Source: an uncultured Aquimarina sp. (lineage in GTDB: Bacteria; Bacteroidota; Bacteroidia; Flavobacteriales; Flavobacteriaceae). From it: a DNA stretch of 64,000 bases. Of this stretch, positions 9,887-19,098 are shown piece by piece. Numbering within the stretch: position 1 is the first letter of the stretch; the number at the start of each line of letters is the position of its first letter. The stretch is taken from the NCBI GenBank assembly GCA_947502885.1, contig CANNBP010000015.1, forward strand, positions 96,594-160,593, read 5' to 3'. The notes under the pieces are model-generated. The model made no database searches. It worked only from the letters and a program-made list of their open reading frames with translations, and was not told where the DNA came from. The translations under genes were made by a program, and so were the position numbers.

Positions 9887-10435
9887 TCATGTACAGTTAT
9901 ACAATTCTTTTTTTATCTCAAATACCAAATTATCTGGAAAACCCTCATCAATTTTACCTTGTACTAGCGAAAAATTGTTCTTTAATAACAATTGTTTAGA
10001 AGTAAGGTTATCACGATGCGTATATGCTTCAATTATATGTAAATGGAGTTTATCAAATCCAAAATTAAGCACACACCGCATAGCCTCAGACATGATTCCC
10101 TTATTTTGAAATTCTGGATGCAAAGCATATCCAACTTCTGCCACTTTTCTGTCTTTAGAAAAATTCCATAAACAGATAGAGCCTATCATCTTAAACGGAT
10201 TATCTTTTAGTACAATATTCCAATTTACATTATCTCCATTTTTTGTTCCTTCATTAACTTTACTCACAAACTCTTCTACATCTTTTATAGTTTTAGGTAC
10301 AGGTCTATCTATATATTTATTGACATTAGCATCTGATCTTAGAAAAAAAATCTCTTCAAGATCACTATCAATAGTTTCTCTTAATTTTAGTCGTTGTGTA
10401 TATAATACTGGAAATGGAATAAAATCACGCATCAT
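9887..10435 (-). CDS. GNAT-family acetyltransferase, RimJ/RimL-like
   Basis: A 182-residue protein with the RimJ/RimL-type pattern: TQRLKLRETIDSDLEEIFFL at the N-terminus, then MIGSICLWNFSKDRKVAEVG, YALHPEFQNKGIMSEAMRCV (acetyl-CoA motif) and LHIIEAYTHRDNLTSKQLLL. Members acetylate ribosomal protein N-termini, antibiotics or small amines; the target here is unknown. It is probably the first gene of a two-gene unit with the shorter GNAT. The start could be either of the two adjacent Met codons. Confidence 0.85.
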   Translation of the reverse strand: MMRDFIPFPVLYTQRLKLRETIDSDLEEIFFLRSDANVNKYIDRPVPKTIKDVEEFVSKVNEGTKNGDNVNWNIVLKDNPFKMIGSICLWNFSKDRKVAEVGYALHPEFQNKGIMSEAMRCVLNFGFDKLHLHIIEAYTHRDNLTSKQLLLKNNFSLVQGKIDEGFPDNLVFEIKKELYNCT

Positions 10436-10735
10436 TTTTAATTTCTAATTTAACCATAAACAACTCGTATACAGTGCACTTACATAGAGTCACACATGGC
10501 AAAGGATTATTTATTCTATTTCTTTCTTAAATAGTAACTGAAGACCAAGACCTACAAAAAACAAATCCGCTTATTTTTTGCATTGACTTGCCTATTTTTT
10601 GATTGTTTCTTAATGCATTTGTCACAAAAGAAGAAGAATACAATAAAAATAAACACCAAATTGTTCCTTCTATTACAAGCCTAAGTAATTTTCAATACCG
10701 TGCATACTAATTATCTAAAAAAAGAAGTTCCGTTT
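10436..10735. other. Non-coding gap
   Basis: 300 bases between two minus-strand genes. I see no gene, strong terminator or repeat. It should contain the promoter of the acetyltransferase pair. Confidence 0.4.
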
Positions 10736-12193
10736 TTATTCTACGTATAATGTATCTGCCTTAATTTCTTGTGTAATCCACTCTCTTAATGATTTTTCTC
10801 TAATGTTATGTAAGCTATCAGAGACTCTAAATTTCCATTTAGGAAAAATAACCTGCACAGTATCTACTTTTAAGAAATTTGATTTTAAGACTTTTCCATA
10901 TCCAAGAGCTTCTAAATCTGGATAACGAATTTTTGCATCTTTGGCTACATTTTTATAAGAAAAAGCGTTAGAAGCTACCATATTATTCTTTTCTATTTGC
11001 TTTTCTAACTCTACTATTTTAGCTTTCAATTCGGTAACCTGAGTATTTAAAGCTTCATTTGTATTTTGCAATCTATCTAATTCGACTATTGCTCTATCAT
11101 ATGCTTTAGATACTTGATCTATTCCTCTTGATTTATTACCTCTAACCATTAATTTAAAATCACTGATTTTTGGGTATTTCAAGATTTCATTTTGGAGATC
11201 ACTAATAGTGGCATCTGTAATCTCTCCATCAAAAAACAGCTTTAGTGTTTTGTTATCATAGCTATAGATATCTTTGCGCAAATAGAGGTTTTCATTGGCT
11301 TCTATTTCTTGCGCCATAAAATTCTCATAATCTCCTTGTGCTCGACTTTCATTCAATGTTACCCAGAAAGTATATATTGCTGGTATCATAACCATTAGAG
11401 CTACAAATGATGCTAATCTTGCAATACGCTTACGCTTCGCAGAATTAGCATATCGAAGCATTGGAAACTTAAGTAATTTTAATACTAGAAATGTTGCTAA
11501 GGCAATAAAAATAGTATTAATAGTGAATAAGTATATTGCTCCTAATGCATACTCATATTTTCCTATCGCTAATCCAAACCCTACTGTACACAATGGAGGC
11601 ATAAGTGCTGTGGCAATTGCTACACCAAAAATCACACTGGCAATTGTTCCTTTTTTGGTTCTAGCAATAATCAGAGCTAATCCTCCAAAAAAAGCAATCA
11701 GTACATCTCTAACATCTGGTTTGGTTCTTGCCAATAATTCTGAAGATTCTTCTTTCAGTGGAAACAACAAGAAAAACAACCAAGCTGTAAACACACTAAG
11801 TAAAACCATTACTCCAAAATTAATCAGCGATTTTCTTAAGGTATCAATATCATTTACTGCAATTGACATTCCCATTCCTAAGATAGGCCCCATTAGAGGA
11901 GAGATTAACATGGCACCAATTACTACAGGAATAGAGTTTGCGTTAAGTCCAATAGAGGCTATAAAAATAGAGCAAATCAAAATCCAAGCAGTCGCTCCCT
12001 TAAAAGGAATATCTGCTTTAATTAATTCTATGGTACTTTCTCGATCAGTATCTTCTCTAAAATCGAGTAATTCTTTCAGGAATTTAGAGGCACTTTTAAA
12101 TAATCCTTTGGCATCTTGTTTTATAGCTTCTTTTTGTAGCTCTACTTTTTCGTCTTGCGTTTGTTCATTAGAGCCCTGTGTGTTTTCTGACAT
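10736..12193 (-). CDS. DUF389-family integral membrane protein
   Basis: A 485-residue protein with the DUF389 (TIGR00341-type) core: WILICSIFIASIGLNANSIP, VVIGAMLISPLMGPILGMGM, DVRDVLIAFFGGLALIIART and VIFGVAIATALMPPLCTVGF. About six to seven membrane helices span residues ~70-290. A soluble C-terminal part follows with a coiled-coil stretch (ALNTQVTELKAKIVELEKQI, residues ~380-410) and then a YLDLE/KF-type beta region. The family has no settled function. It is the third gene of a compact run, sprT-like, manC, DUF389, with only 2-3 bases between genes, so translation is probably coupled. The link to GDP-mannose synthesis is positional only. Confidence 0.85.
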   Translation of the reverse strand: MSENTQGSNEQTQDEKVELQKEAIKQDAKGLFKSASKFLKELLDFREDTDRESTIELIKADIPFKGATAWILICSIFIASIGLNANSIPVVIGAMLISPLMGPILGMGMSIAVNDIDTLRKSLINFGVMVLLSVFTAWLFFLLFPLKEESSELLARTKPDVRDVLIAFFGGLALIIARTKKGTIASVIFGVAIATALMPPLCTVGFGLAIGKYEYALGAIYLFTINTIFIALATFLVLKLLKFPMLRYANSAKRKRIARLASFVALMVMIPAIYTFWVTLNESRAQGDYENFMAQEIEANENLYLRKDIYSYDNKTLKLFFDGEITDATISDLQNEILKYPKISDFKLMVRGNKSRGIDQVSKAYDRAIVELDRLQNTNEALNTQVTELKAKIVELEKQIEKNNMVASNAFSYKNVAKDAKIRYPDLEALGYGKVLKSNFLKVDTVQVIFPKWKFRVSDSLHNIREKSLREWITQEIKADTLYVE

Positions 12194-12195
12194 AG

Positions 12196-13275
12196 TTATC
12201 CGTATTGTTCTCCGTACGTTTCTTTTACTTTTTTGAGTACTTCTTTAATATCTTGTTCTTTTGCCTTTGGGTAAATCAACAATACCTCATTTTTATCAAC
12301 TACTATATAATCATTCAACCCATCAATAACTACGACTTTATCTCTAGAAGTTCGTATCATATTACCCGATGCATCATTTGTTATTACTTTAGCATTAACA
12401 ATAGCATTATTAGCATCCGTTTTATTTAGTTTATCATATAATGAGCCCCAAGTTCCTAAATCATTCCAGTCAAAAACGGCAGGTAATACATAAACATTAT
12501 TTGCTTTTTCTAAAATAGCATAATCAATAGAAATATTTTCTGCTAACGGATAATTTATTTGAATAAAATCGTTCTCACGTTCGGTATTATAGACAAATGA
12601 CCCTTTTTCAAATAGAGAAGTCATTTCTTTCTGAAACTTGGTAAATGCACTAACAATACTTTTTACACTCCAAATAAATATTCCTGCATTCCATAAATAA
12701 TTCCCTTCTTTTAAAAACTCTTTGGCTTTATCATATTTCGGTTTTTCTGTAAACTGAATCACTTTTTTTCTTATTCCCGAATCTTCTTTATCGTATTGAA
12801 TATACCCATATCCAGTGTTAGGAAATGTTGGTTCAATTCCTAAAGTCATCAATATATCATTCTCTGCACATGCCGAAAAGCTTTGTTTTAGGTTTTCTAT
12901 AAATGCATCTTCATCTTCAATCCAATGATCACTTGGTGCAACAACCATAACAGCATCTGGGTTGTTTTTTTGAATTTTTAAGGCTGCATACAAAATACAT
13001 GGAGCTGTATTACGCATTGCAGGTTCTGTAACCACTTGTCTTTTTGAAACTTCTGGCAATTGCTCTAAAACCAAATCATTATAACGCTCATTAGTTAAGA
13101 TCAGAATATTCTCTTTAGGAATCAGTTTTGCCAATCTAGAAAATGTCCGCTGAATCAAAGTCTCTCCAGTTCCTAACATATCATGAAATTGTTTTGGGAA
13201 CTCTGTTGTGCTAACAGGCCAGAATCTAGATCCTACCCCTCCTGCCATTAATATGGCGTAATAATTTGTATTCAT
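12196..13275 (-). CDS. manC: Mannose-1-phosphate guanylyltransferase
   Basis: Transfers GMP from GTP to mannose-1-phosphate, giving GDP-mannose for polysaccharides and glycoproteins. The nucleotidyltransferase signature is complete: AILMAGGVGSRFWPVSTTEF followed by PKQF. Further family blocks are VVAPSDHWIEDEDAFIENLK, GIEPTFPNTGYGYIQY, FTEKPKYDKAKEFLKEGNYL, WNAGIFIWS and PAVFDWNDLGTWGSLYDKL. At 359 residues it is the short, single-domain form without the phosphomannose isomerase C-domain found in bifunctional enzymes. It is squeezed between sprT (3-base gap) and the DUF389 gene (2-base gap). Confidence 0.93.
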   Translation of the reverse strand: MNTNYYAILMAGGVGSRFWPVSTTEFPKQFHDMLGTGETLIQRTFSRLAKLIPKENILILTNERYNDLVLEQLPEVSKRQVVTEPAMRNTAPCILYAALKIQKNNPDAVMVVAPSDHWIEDEDAFIENLKQSFSACAENDILMTLGIEPTFPNTGYGYIQYDKEDSGIRKKVIQFTEKPKYDKAKEFLKEGNYLWNAGIFIWSVKSIVSAFTKFQKEMTSLFEKGSFVYNTERENDFIQINYPLAENISIDYAILEKANNVYVLPAVFDWNDLGTWGSLYDKLNKTDANNAIVNAKVITNDASGNMIRTSRDKVVVIDGLNDYIVVDKNEVLLIYPKAKEQDIKEVLKKVKETYGEQYG

Positions 13276-13278
13276 AAG

Positions 13279-13875
13279 TTAGTTCAATAATTCAACTTCG
13301 GCATTGGGGTTAAAAAGATAAATCTTACCTGAATGCAATTCTACACACTCATAACGTTTTACTCTCTTATTGCCTTTTTTAAAGATTTTTCCGTTATATA
13401 ATCTAAAAACACTTCCTAACGGTAACTCAAAGATATAATTTTTATCATTAGCAGGGTCATATTGTTTAAGTGCTAACGATAGTTTTTCATCTGTATCACT
13501 ACTTGCTCGTGGGTTTTTAAAATGATGCGCTACAACAGGTAGCACTTTTGAAGGAAAAACTTCGGGGTTAATATAAGGCAACATTAATTGTTGAAAAGTA
13601 CGTTTCCATTCGACACCATGTGGTTTTATTAAGTGTCCATATTTCTCAAAAGCAACCAGATGAGCAATTTCATGAATCAGCGTAATTAAAAATCGATACT
13701 TATTAAGAGATGCATTAACAGTAATTTGATGTCTTCCATCTGGCATTTTTCGATAATCTCCATGCCTCGTTACTCGTTCATTAACAATTTTAAGATGTAC
13801 GTTGCATTTAACAATGAGATCAAATGCAGGTTCTACTGCACGGTCAGGAATATATCTAGCAAGTATATCTTTCAC
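13279..13875 (-). CDS. SprT-like zinc metalloprotease-domain protein
   Basis: A 198-residue cytoplasmic protein with the SprT/Spartan-type zincin motif HEIAHLVAFEKYGHLIKPHG: HExxH plus a downstream His. The C-terminal part has a beta-rich segment with one Cys (RYECVELHSGKIYLFN) rather than the four-Cys zinc ribbon typical of E. coli SprT. It is the first gene of the sprT-manC-DUF389 run. The cellular role of bacterial SprT-like proteins is poorly defined. Confidence 0.88.
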   Translation of the reverse strand: MKDILARYIPDRAVEPAFDLIVKCNVHLKIVNERVTRHGDYRKMPDGRHQITVNASLNKYRFLITLIHEIAHLVAFEKYGHLIKPHGVEWKRTFQQLMLPYINPEVFPSKVLPVVAHHFKNPRASSDTDEKLSLALKQYDPANDKNYIFELPLGSVFRLYNGKIFKKGNKRVKRYECVELHSGKIYLFNPNAEVELLN

Positions 13876-13922
13876 GATCGCAAAATACGAAATTTAGTGT
13901 ACCCTATCAATCCTCATAATTT

Positions 13923-14756
13923 TTATTTTCTTATCCACTTAAGATATATAAAAATCATTATTCCTAATAATAAAATTGGCCAGATGTAAAACAATGCCAA
14001 AGTAAGATTCTCTAGTATTGTCCAACCAAATGACATACCATCTTTTGCCTTATCTATAAACCCAGGCTTATAACCTATTGGTTCTTTTTTAGGTGTGATA
14101 GTTTGGTACATATCCACTTGAATTGTACTATAAGACACTTTAGTACTTAGATACTTTAGCCTTCCTTGAGCCGATTCAATTTCTTCCTGAAGTTTGCTTA
14201 ACTTATCTTCTGTTCTTAAAAGATCCTCTACGGTTTTGGCCGATGTTCTTAAAATAGTTTCATAACGTGCCTTTACCTCAAGTTTTGTTTTCAATCGCGA
14301 TGTAATATCAACATATTCTTCTGTTACATCAATAGTAGATATATTTTTATAATCAACAAATTCTGCAAAACTACATATGCTATCCAAAGCCTCGTCAAAC
14401 AAATTTTGTGGTATTCTTACAGTAAAACGGTTTTCTTTGGAGTAATTCGTATTTGTAAATCGTTCATCAGAAACATAACCTTTATATTTTTGAGCAATCT
14501 TTTTGATCAATTGCGTTGCTTCTTCGACATTTACAACCTTAATTCGACAGTTAGCATTTTTAATAATTTTTATTTGACTACTTGTTATTTTTTCCTCTTC
14601 TTCAAATGTATTTAGCAATGGTGTTTCACCTGTTTTTTCCAATTCAATATTCTCTGACACATTATCAAATTCTTTTACTTTCGAACAAGAAAAAAACATT
14701 AATAATGTGCTAATTATCATTACGTTTCTTACAATCATTAGTTTCTTTGTTTTCAT
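13923..14756 (-). CDS. DUF4349-domain lipoprotein
   Basis: A 277-residue membrane-anchored protein. The N-terminus is a lipoprotein signal peptide (VMIISTLLMFFSC, Cys ~24). DUF4349 then covers most of the protein: ANCRIKVVNVEEATQLIKKI, GYVSDERFTNTNYSKENRFT, VRIPQNLFDEALDSI, and a coiled coil TVEDLLRTEDKLSKLQEEIE followed by SAQGRLKYLSTKVSYSTIQV. A C-terminal membrane helix (LALFYIWPILLLGIMIFIYL) ends in basic residues. The architecture matches the family exactly; the function is unknown, though it is often linked to envelope stress. It is a single gene, divergent from the next. Confidence 0.88.
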   Translation of the reverse strand: MKTKKLMIVRNVMIISTLLMFFSCSKVKEFDNVSENIELEKTGETPLLNTFEEEEKITSSQIKIIKNANCRIKVVNVEEATQLIKKIAQKYKGYVSDERFTNTNYSKENRFTVRIPQNLFDEALDSICSFAEFVDYKNISTIDVTEEYVDITSRLKTKLEVKARYETILRTSAKTVEDLLRTEDKLSKLQEEIESAQGRLKYLSTKVSYSTIQVDMYQTITPKKEPIGYKPGFIDKAKDGMSFGWTILENLTLALFYIWPILLLGIMIFIYLKWIRK

Positions 14757-14892
14757 TTTTTATATTTTTACCTTATGTTAAACTGAAAACAAACATATAT
14801 TCAAACCATATTTATTTATTGTACAACGCTTGTAAAAGCGTTGTAAAACATTTTACAAAACACAATCACTTAATTATCAAAAATTTAAAACC

Positions 14893-15798
14893 ATAACTTC
14901 TGAAGAAAAAATAATATTTGACCTTCTTAAAAAAGCTGTGACAGAGCAGTTTTTAAAGAACAATACTTCTTCTAGTCATGATATTTCCGATTGGAAAGGA
15001 CAGGATATTGCACTATTTCAAGAAGATTTACAAAAGCGAACCAAAGCATCTATCAGCGAAAAATCCTTTTATAATTATTTTAAAAACCCTTCGGAAAAAT
15101 TACCTCGTGTAGATGTTTTAAATTTACTATCACTGTATTGCGGATATACCAATTGGAGTGATTTCAAAACCAACCATCCAACATCTTTACAATCTTCAAA
15201 GAAGATAAATTTCAAAAAATGGTTGTTAGTTACATCTATAGGCCTTGGTGCATGTATTGCTTTATATTTTCTGACTCCGAATACAAATACCTATAACTTT
15301 TGTTTTATTGATCAAGACAGAAATCAACTCGTCACCAAAATACCGATAGATATCATTATTTTAAACAATCAAGAATCTCCTTTTTATTCAAAGAGTGATA
15401 GTGCTGGTTGCTTCATTTGGGAAACAAAAGATGACTATATTCATTTTGTTATTCAATCTCCTTATCATAAAACCGACACTATATTAAGATTCGCTTCTTC
15501 AGGAGAATCTGAGTATGTTCAAATGCAAACCGACGATTATGCTTTAATGCTTCATTATTATGCAAATGGAAAAATAAAAGATTGGCAGAATAGAAGAAGA
15601 GAATTATCAAGAATAATTGCTAATGACGCAACTATTTTTCAAGTACTACCGCAACGTTTAGGAATTGAAATATATGCTAAAAAAGAGTTTATTAATAAGT
15701 TAACCACTCCAACACAAAGCTTAAAAAATATCGAAATTATAGAATCCAAAAAGTTAAATGGACAGATTGTTAAATTAAAATTCAGGATTAAGTCATGA
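14893..15798 (+). CDS. Single-span membrane protein of unknown function
   Basis: Soluble N-terminal domain of about 90 residues (ISEKSFYNYFKNP, VDVLNLLSLYCGYTNWSDFK), reminiscent of a small DNA-binding or protein-interaction helical domain. One membrane helix follows (WLLVTSIGLGACIALYFLTP), then an extracytoplasmic beta domain that may be carboxypeptidase-regulatory-like. I could not assign a family. The start is uncertain: the first ordinary start is GTG at 14938, but the frame upstream reads ITSEEKIIFDLLKKA, which looks coding, and no ATG, GTG or TTG occurs between the in-frame stop at 14833 and 14938. An ATA start at 14893 is therefore possible, and I used it here. The stop overlaps the next gene by four bases (ATGA). 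Confidence 0.7.
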   Translation: MTSEEKIIFDLLKKAVTEQFLKNNTSSSHDISDWKGQDIALFQEDLQKRTKASISEKSFYNYFKNPSEKLPRVDVLNLLSLYCGYTNWSDFKTNHPTSLQSSKKINFKKWLLVTSIGLGACIALYFLTPNTNTYNFCFIDQDRNQLVTKIPIDIIILNNQESPFYSKSDSAGCFIWETKDDYIHFVIQSPYHKTDTILRFASSGESEYVQMQTDDYALMLHYYANGKIKDWQNRRRELSRIIANDATIFQVLPQRLGIEIYAKKEFINKLTTPTQSLKNIEIIESKKLNGQIVKLKFRIKS

Positions 15799-16244
15799 AA
15801 AAATTTATATATATTCTACTATTTCTTCTCTCTTTTGGGTGTGCTAACAAAAGATCGAATTCAAGAGATCTAGAACCCCATAAAACTTATGAATTAGAAA
15901 AAAAACAACTTGATCTATCAGAAAATGATGCCTATACTCTATTAATCACACAAAAACTTGAGGAATATATCGACACAAAAACATTAGCAAAAGCTAATCC
16001 TGATTTTGTTATTAAAACCGATCAAAAAAAACTACTCTCCTTAGAAGAAGGAACTAAAATCAAGCACATAAATTTCATATCTCCTTTTGAATCTATTTCT
16101 GATTCTATAAAAAAGGTAACCACCAGAGTCGTATTAGACCATAAAGTTGACACTATACTAACCTTTATCAAGACTTCTCAAATAGAGATTGACGGAAAGC
16201 AATTATTAACTACAAAGATTTCTTTTGATACGCTTAAAAAGTAA
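15795..16244 (+). CDS. Small lipoprotein of unknown function
   Basis: A 149-residue protein with a clear lipoprotein signal (FIYILLFLLSFGCANKRSNS, Cys ~16). The mature part is charged and beta-rich, and no family is recognised. Its ATG overlaps the stop of the preceding membrane-protein gene (ATGA at 15795-15798), so the two are almost certainly co-translated and probably act together at the envelope. Confidence 0.75.
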   Translation: MKKFIYILLFLLSFGCANKRSNSRDLEPHKTYELEKKQLDLSENDAYTLLITQKLEEYIDTKTLAKANPDFVIKTDQKKLLSLEEGTKIKHINFISPFESISDSIKKVTTRVVLDHKVDTILTFIKTSQIEIDGKQLLTTKISFDTLKK

Positions 16245-16266
16245 ACAAAAGCATTGCAGTTATTAA

Positions 16267-16947
16267 TTAAGGAGTACTACTTGATACTTGAAGAGTCTTT
16301 CCATTATAAAACCGATTACCTGTAAGAGAGAAATCTTTGATATATGTTGCCATTTCTATAGCGCTTAATGGTGCTTGATATCCTGGAAATGCCTCTTCTA
16401 ACATTTCTGTCTGCACGGCCCCCAGTGCTAATACATTAAAAGCGACACCGCTCTCTTTATACTCTTCTGCCCACAATTCACTTAAAGTTATTACAGCACC
16501 TTTACTTGAACTATATGCTGCTAAGCCTGGAAATTTCATACTACCTTGTATTCCTCCCATACTACTTACAGTAACCACATGTGATCCTGCTTTCATAAAA
16601 GGCAAAACCAATCTTGTGATTTCTGCCACACCAAAAACATTAACTTTATACACAGCTTCAAAATCTGAGGTAGATATTTCTGAAAACGGCTTGTTAACCA
16701 ACTTCCCAGCATTATTAATCAACACATCCACTTTTTCCCATGTGGTTGAAATATAATCAGTCATTTTTTTCAAATCCTGCTCATTACATATATCAAAAGA
16801 AAAAGTATGTATATTTTCGGAGTTAAGTGCTCGAATAGGCTTTTCATTTCTAGATAATGCTAATACTTGATGGCCTTCTTCTGCAAATAGTTTAGCCATT
16901 TCATAACCTATACCTCTACTAGCACCGGTAATAATAATATTTTTCAT
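16267..16947 (-). CDS. Short-chain dehydrogenase/reductase
   Basis: A 226-residue classical SDR. The Rossmann cofactor motif ITGASRGIGYEMAKLFAEEG is at the N-terminus, NNAG at residues ~80-83, the catalytic Ser in VSSMGGIQG and the Tyr-x-x-x-Lys pair in YSSSKGAV. No Arg or Asp decides NADP versus NAD clearly (SRNE after beta-2 suggests NADP(H)). It is slightly short, with a short C-terminal substrate loop. The substrate is unknown. It is 39 bases downstream of an M28 peptidase gene on the same strand and may share its transcript. Confidence 0.9.
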   Translation of the reverse strand: MKNIIITGASRGIGYEMAKLFAEEGHQVLALSRNEKPIRALNSENIHTFSFDICNEQDLKKMTDYISTTWEKVDVLINNAGKLVNKPFSEISTSDFEAVYKVNVFGVAEITRLVLPFMKAGSHVVTVSSMGGIQGSMKFPGLAAYSSSKGAVITLSELWAEEYKESGVAFNVLALGAVQTEMLEEAFPGYQAPLSAIEMATYIKDFSLTGNRFYNGKTLQVSSSTP

Positions 16948-16986
16948 ATAATTAAAAAAAAGGGTGGTTCTTTAATCGGTTACAAA

Positions 16987-17946
16987 TTAATTCCATTTAA
17001 TTTCCTTTTCTGGTGTATTTAAAATTTTTGTAATCCCAAGAGCACAATTATTTACTAGTTCTGCCATGAATTTAAAATCCATTTCGGATACTTCATCATC
17101 TACATGATGATAATAATCATAATTGGTAAAGTCAAAAGTCGAGATTGTCTGACATGGCACATTAAATTGCTTAAAGAAAGGATAATTATCACTTCTCATA
17201 AACAACTGATACTCCTTTGCTTTAGGAAGGTAACCTAATAGTTCACTCCCTACATACTCGTTTATTTTTTTAGCCATATTCGATTTCTCATATCCAGTAA
17301 TATATGCTTTATATGACTTTTCATTTAGTGGCACGCCTATCATTTCGAAATTTATCATTACATACAAATCAATACCCCTTTCTTTCAAGACTTTAGCTAG
17401 GTTTTCTGACCCTAACAAACCTATTTCTTCTGCTCCAAATAAAACAAAAAGAACGCTTCGCTTATTATTCTTTAATTGAGAAAATTGCTTAGCCAATGCA
17501 ATAACCGCAGTACTCCCTGCTGCATTATCATTAGCACCGTTTGCAATGGTATCTCCTTTAACCTCTTTTCCTTTTCCTATATGATCAAAATGCGCACCTA
17601 CAATAACAAATTCCTTTGCCAAAGTTGCATCCGTACCTTGGAGATATCCAACTACATTATAAGTTTGCTCTCCCTTAGCTTCAAAAGAATCTCTATATGT
17701 ATCAAAATAAGGTTTGACACCATATTTTTTAAATTCATTTTCTATAAATTTAGCAGCTTTTTCAAGCCCTTCACTCCCTGTTGCTCTCCCATTAAGATCA
17801 TCATTTGCTAAAAAATTCATAATGTCCCCAACTTCTTTTTCTGTAGTCCTAACAGATATTGACCTCTTAGCAGTCGATTGAGCAACTACAATTTCTTTAC
17901 ATTGAATAAAAGAAACCATAATCGCTAGTATAAATAATCTTTTCAT
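16987..17946 (-). CDS. M28-family zinc peptidase, exported
   Basis: A 319-residue aminopeptidase-like protein with an N-terminal export signal (LFILAIMVSFIQC; the Cys at ~16 allows a lipoprotein reading). Zinc ligands of the M28 family are visible in order: VGAHFDHIG (His-x-Asp), NGANDNAAGSTAVIALA (bridging Asp), FGAEEIGLLGSENLAK (catalytic Glu-Glu pair) and the late YYHHVDDEVSEMD (His). No PA insert or C-terminal sorting domain is present. Together with the other peptidases in the window it fits a peptide-using marine bacterium. Confidence 0.92.
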   Translation of the reverse strand: MKRLFILAIMVSFIQCKEIVVAQSTAKRSISVRTTEKEVGDIMNFLANDDLNGRATGSEGLEKAAKFIENEFKKYGVKPYFDTYRDSFEAKGEQTYNVVGYLQGTDATLAKEFVIVGAHFDHIGKGKEVKGDTIANGANDNAAGSTAVIALAKQFSQLKNNKRSVLFVLFGAEEIGLLGSENLAKVLKERGIDLYVMINFEMIGVPLNEKSYKAYITGYEKSNMAKKINEYVGSELLGYLPKAKEYQLFMRSDNYPFFKQFNVPCQTISTFDFTNYDYYHHVDDEVSEMDFKFMAELVNNCALGITKILNTPEKEIKWN

Positions 17947-18148
17947 CGATTTTATTTTTAACTAATAATTAATCCCTTTGACTTCTACCCTAAACAAATA
18001 ATATTATCTATTGTAGATTCTTGGTTAACAAATTCCAATATTAAGTTCTTCTATTTCAAAACTCTTATAGTTAATTACAACTATTAAAAGAACAACTAAA
18101 TATTGGCAAATCCCTAAATAACATGTAATACTCTTTGATTATTCGGAT

Positions 18149-18191
18149 AAAGATAAAAAAATGAGAGTTTTTCATCTCATTTTTTATCTTT
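18149..18191. terminator. Bidirectional hairpin terminator
   Basis: A 17-bp stem with one bulged base, from AAAGATAAAAAAATGAGA (18149-18166) to TCTCATTTTTTATCTTT (18175-18191), with an 8-nt loop. A/T tracts on both sides allow use in either direction. It lies downstream of the minus-strand T9SS relic. Nothing else is seen in 17947-18148. Confidence 0.7.
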
Positions 18192-18226
18192 ATTAACAAC
18201 TAGAAATAAATTATTAGCCAACAATA

Positions 18227-18960
18227 CTAATCCTTAGTTACTACTAATTTCTTAGTTATCTTATTTCCATTCTGTAAGACTATAATCTCATAAATTCCAG
18301 AAGGAAAATCTTTTACATTTATTTTATTTCGAAACAACTTACCTCTTGACCTTACACTATTTTCATAAACCAGATTAGCGAACATATCATAAATTTTAGC
18401 CTCTTAGCCCCTTTTCTTTTACTATAAATAACTATGCTGGTATATGCTGTTGCCGGATTTGGATATAGATAAAATTTTAGCGGAAGATTACTCCCTCCTT
18501 TATTTCGATTAATTTTTCTAATATTACCAATACCACTATACTCTGACACATAGATTGCGCTTCCAGATCTATCTGCTATTATTTCCGAAGGATAGGAAAA
18601 TGTTGCTTCAGAAATATCTCCATCTGCGTCACCATTTTTGGATCCTCCAAATACTTTTACATCATCTTTTCTCCTAGGATTGATTTTAAAAATTTTATGC
18701 TATCCATATACGGTAGCAAAAAGCGCCTCTCTCGAATAGGCAATAAATGATAAATAAGGCAAATCTGTTCCCAAATCGGGGACATTTGCTATATATTTCA
18801 ATTCTTTTTTACTACCACGAATTCTTAACTTATACACATCTCTACCAACAAAATTTCCAATATACAAATCACCTCCTGAACCAAAAGCTAGACCAACTGG
18901 CACATTTAAAGGCGTATCCTTATACAGTTCTTTACCTGATTACTTTTATATTCAATCTCG
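18227..18960 (-). pseudogene. Decayed beta-propeller protein with T9SS type A sorting domain
   Basis: Reading the minus strand gives a gene fragment with at least three lesions. The propeller part reads GKELYKDTPLNVPVGLAFGS and GGDLYIGNFVGRDVYKL, then a TAG stop (18700-18702), then HKIFKINPRRKDDVKVFGGS, FSYPSEIIADRSGSAIYVSE and YSGIGNIRKINRN in the same frame. The C-terminal sorting domain starts FYLYPNPATAYTSIVIYSK, shifts frame near 18400-18410 and finishes AKIYDMFANLVYENS, FPSGIYEIIVLQNGNKITKK and LVVTKD with a stop at 18227. A further frameshift lies near 18940. The 5' part (signal peptide and early blades) is missing. The repeats resemble NHL/SBBP-type or ScyD-like propellers. This was once a secreted or surface protein exported by the type IX system. 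Confidence 0.85.
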
Positions 18961-19043
18961 ATTGTTATCATAGCACGCGTTATTAACAACAATAAAGATA
19001 AATGTTTCAGATCATCATTGACTCTTTAAATTTATTGCATAAA

Positions 19044-19075
19044 AAAAGTGTATTTAAATTAATAAATACACTTTT
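19044..19075. terminator. Terminator downstream of pdhC
   Basis: A perfect 13-bp stem, AAAAGTGTATTTA (19044-19056) and TAAATACACTTTT (19063-19075), with a 6-nt loop. Read on the minus strand it follows the pdhC stop (19099) and ends in a U-rich run. Confidence 0.8.
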
Positions 19076-19098
19076 CTTTATTTTGTCAATACCTTATT

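Noticed and set aside
11523..12236. 237-codon plus-strand ORF opposite the DUF389 gene
   Set aside because: It mirrors the hydrophobic codons of a well-supported membrane protein gene and has no family-like features of its own.
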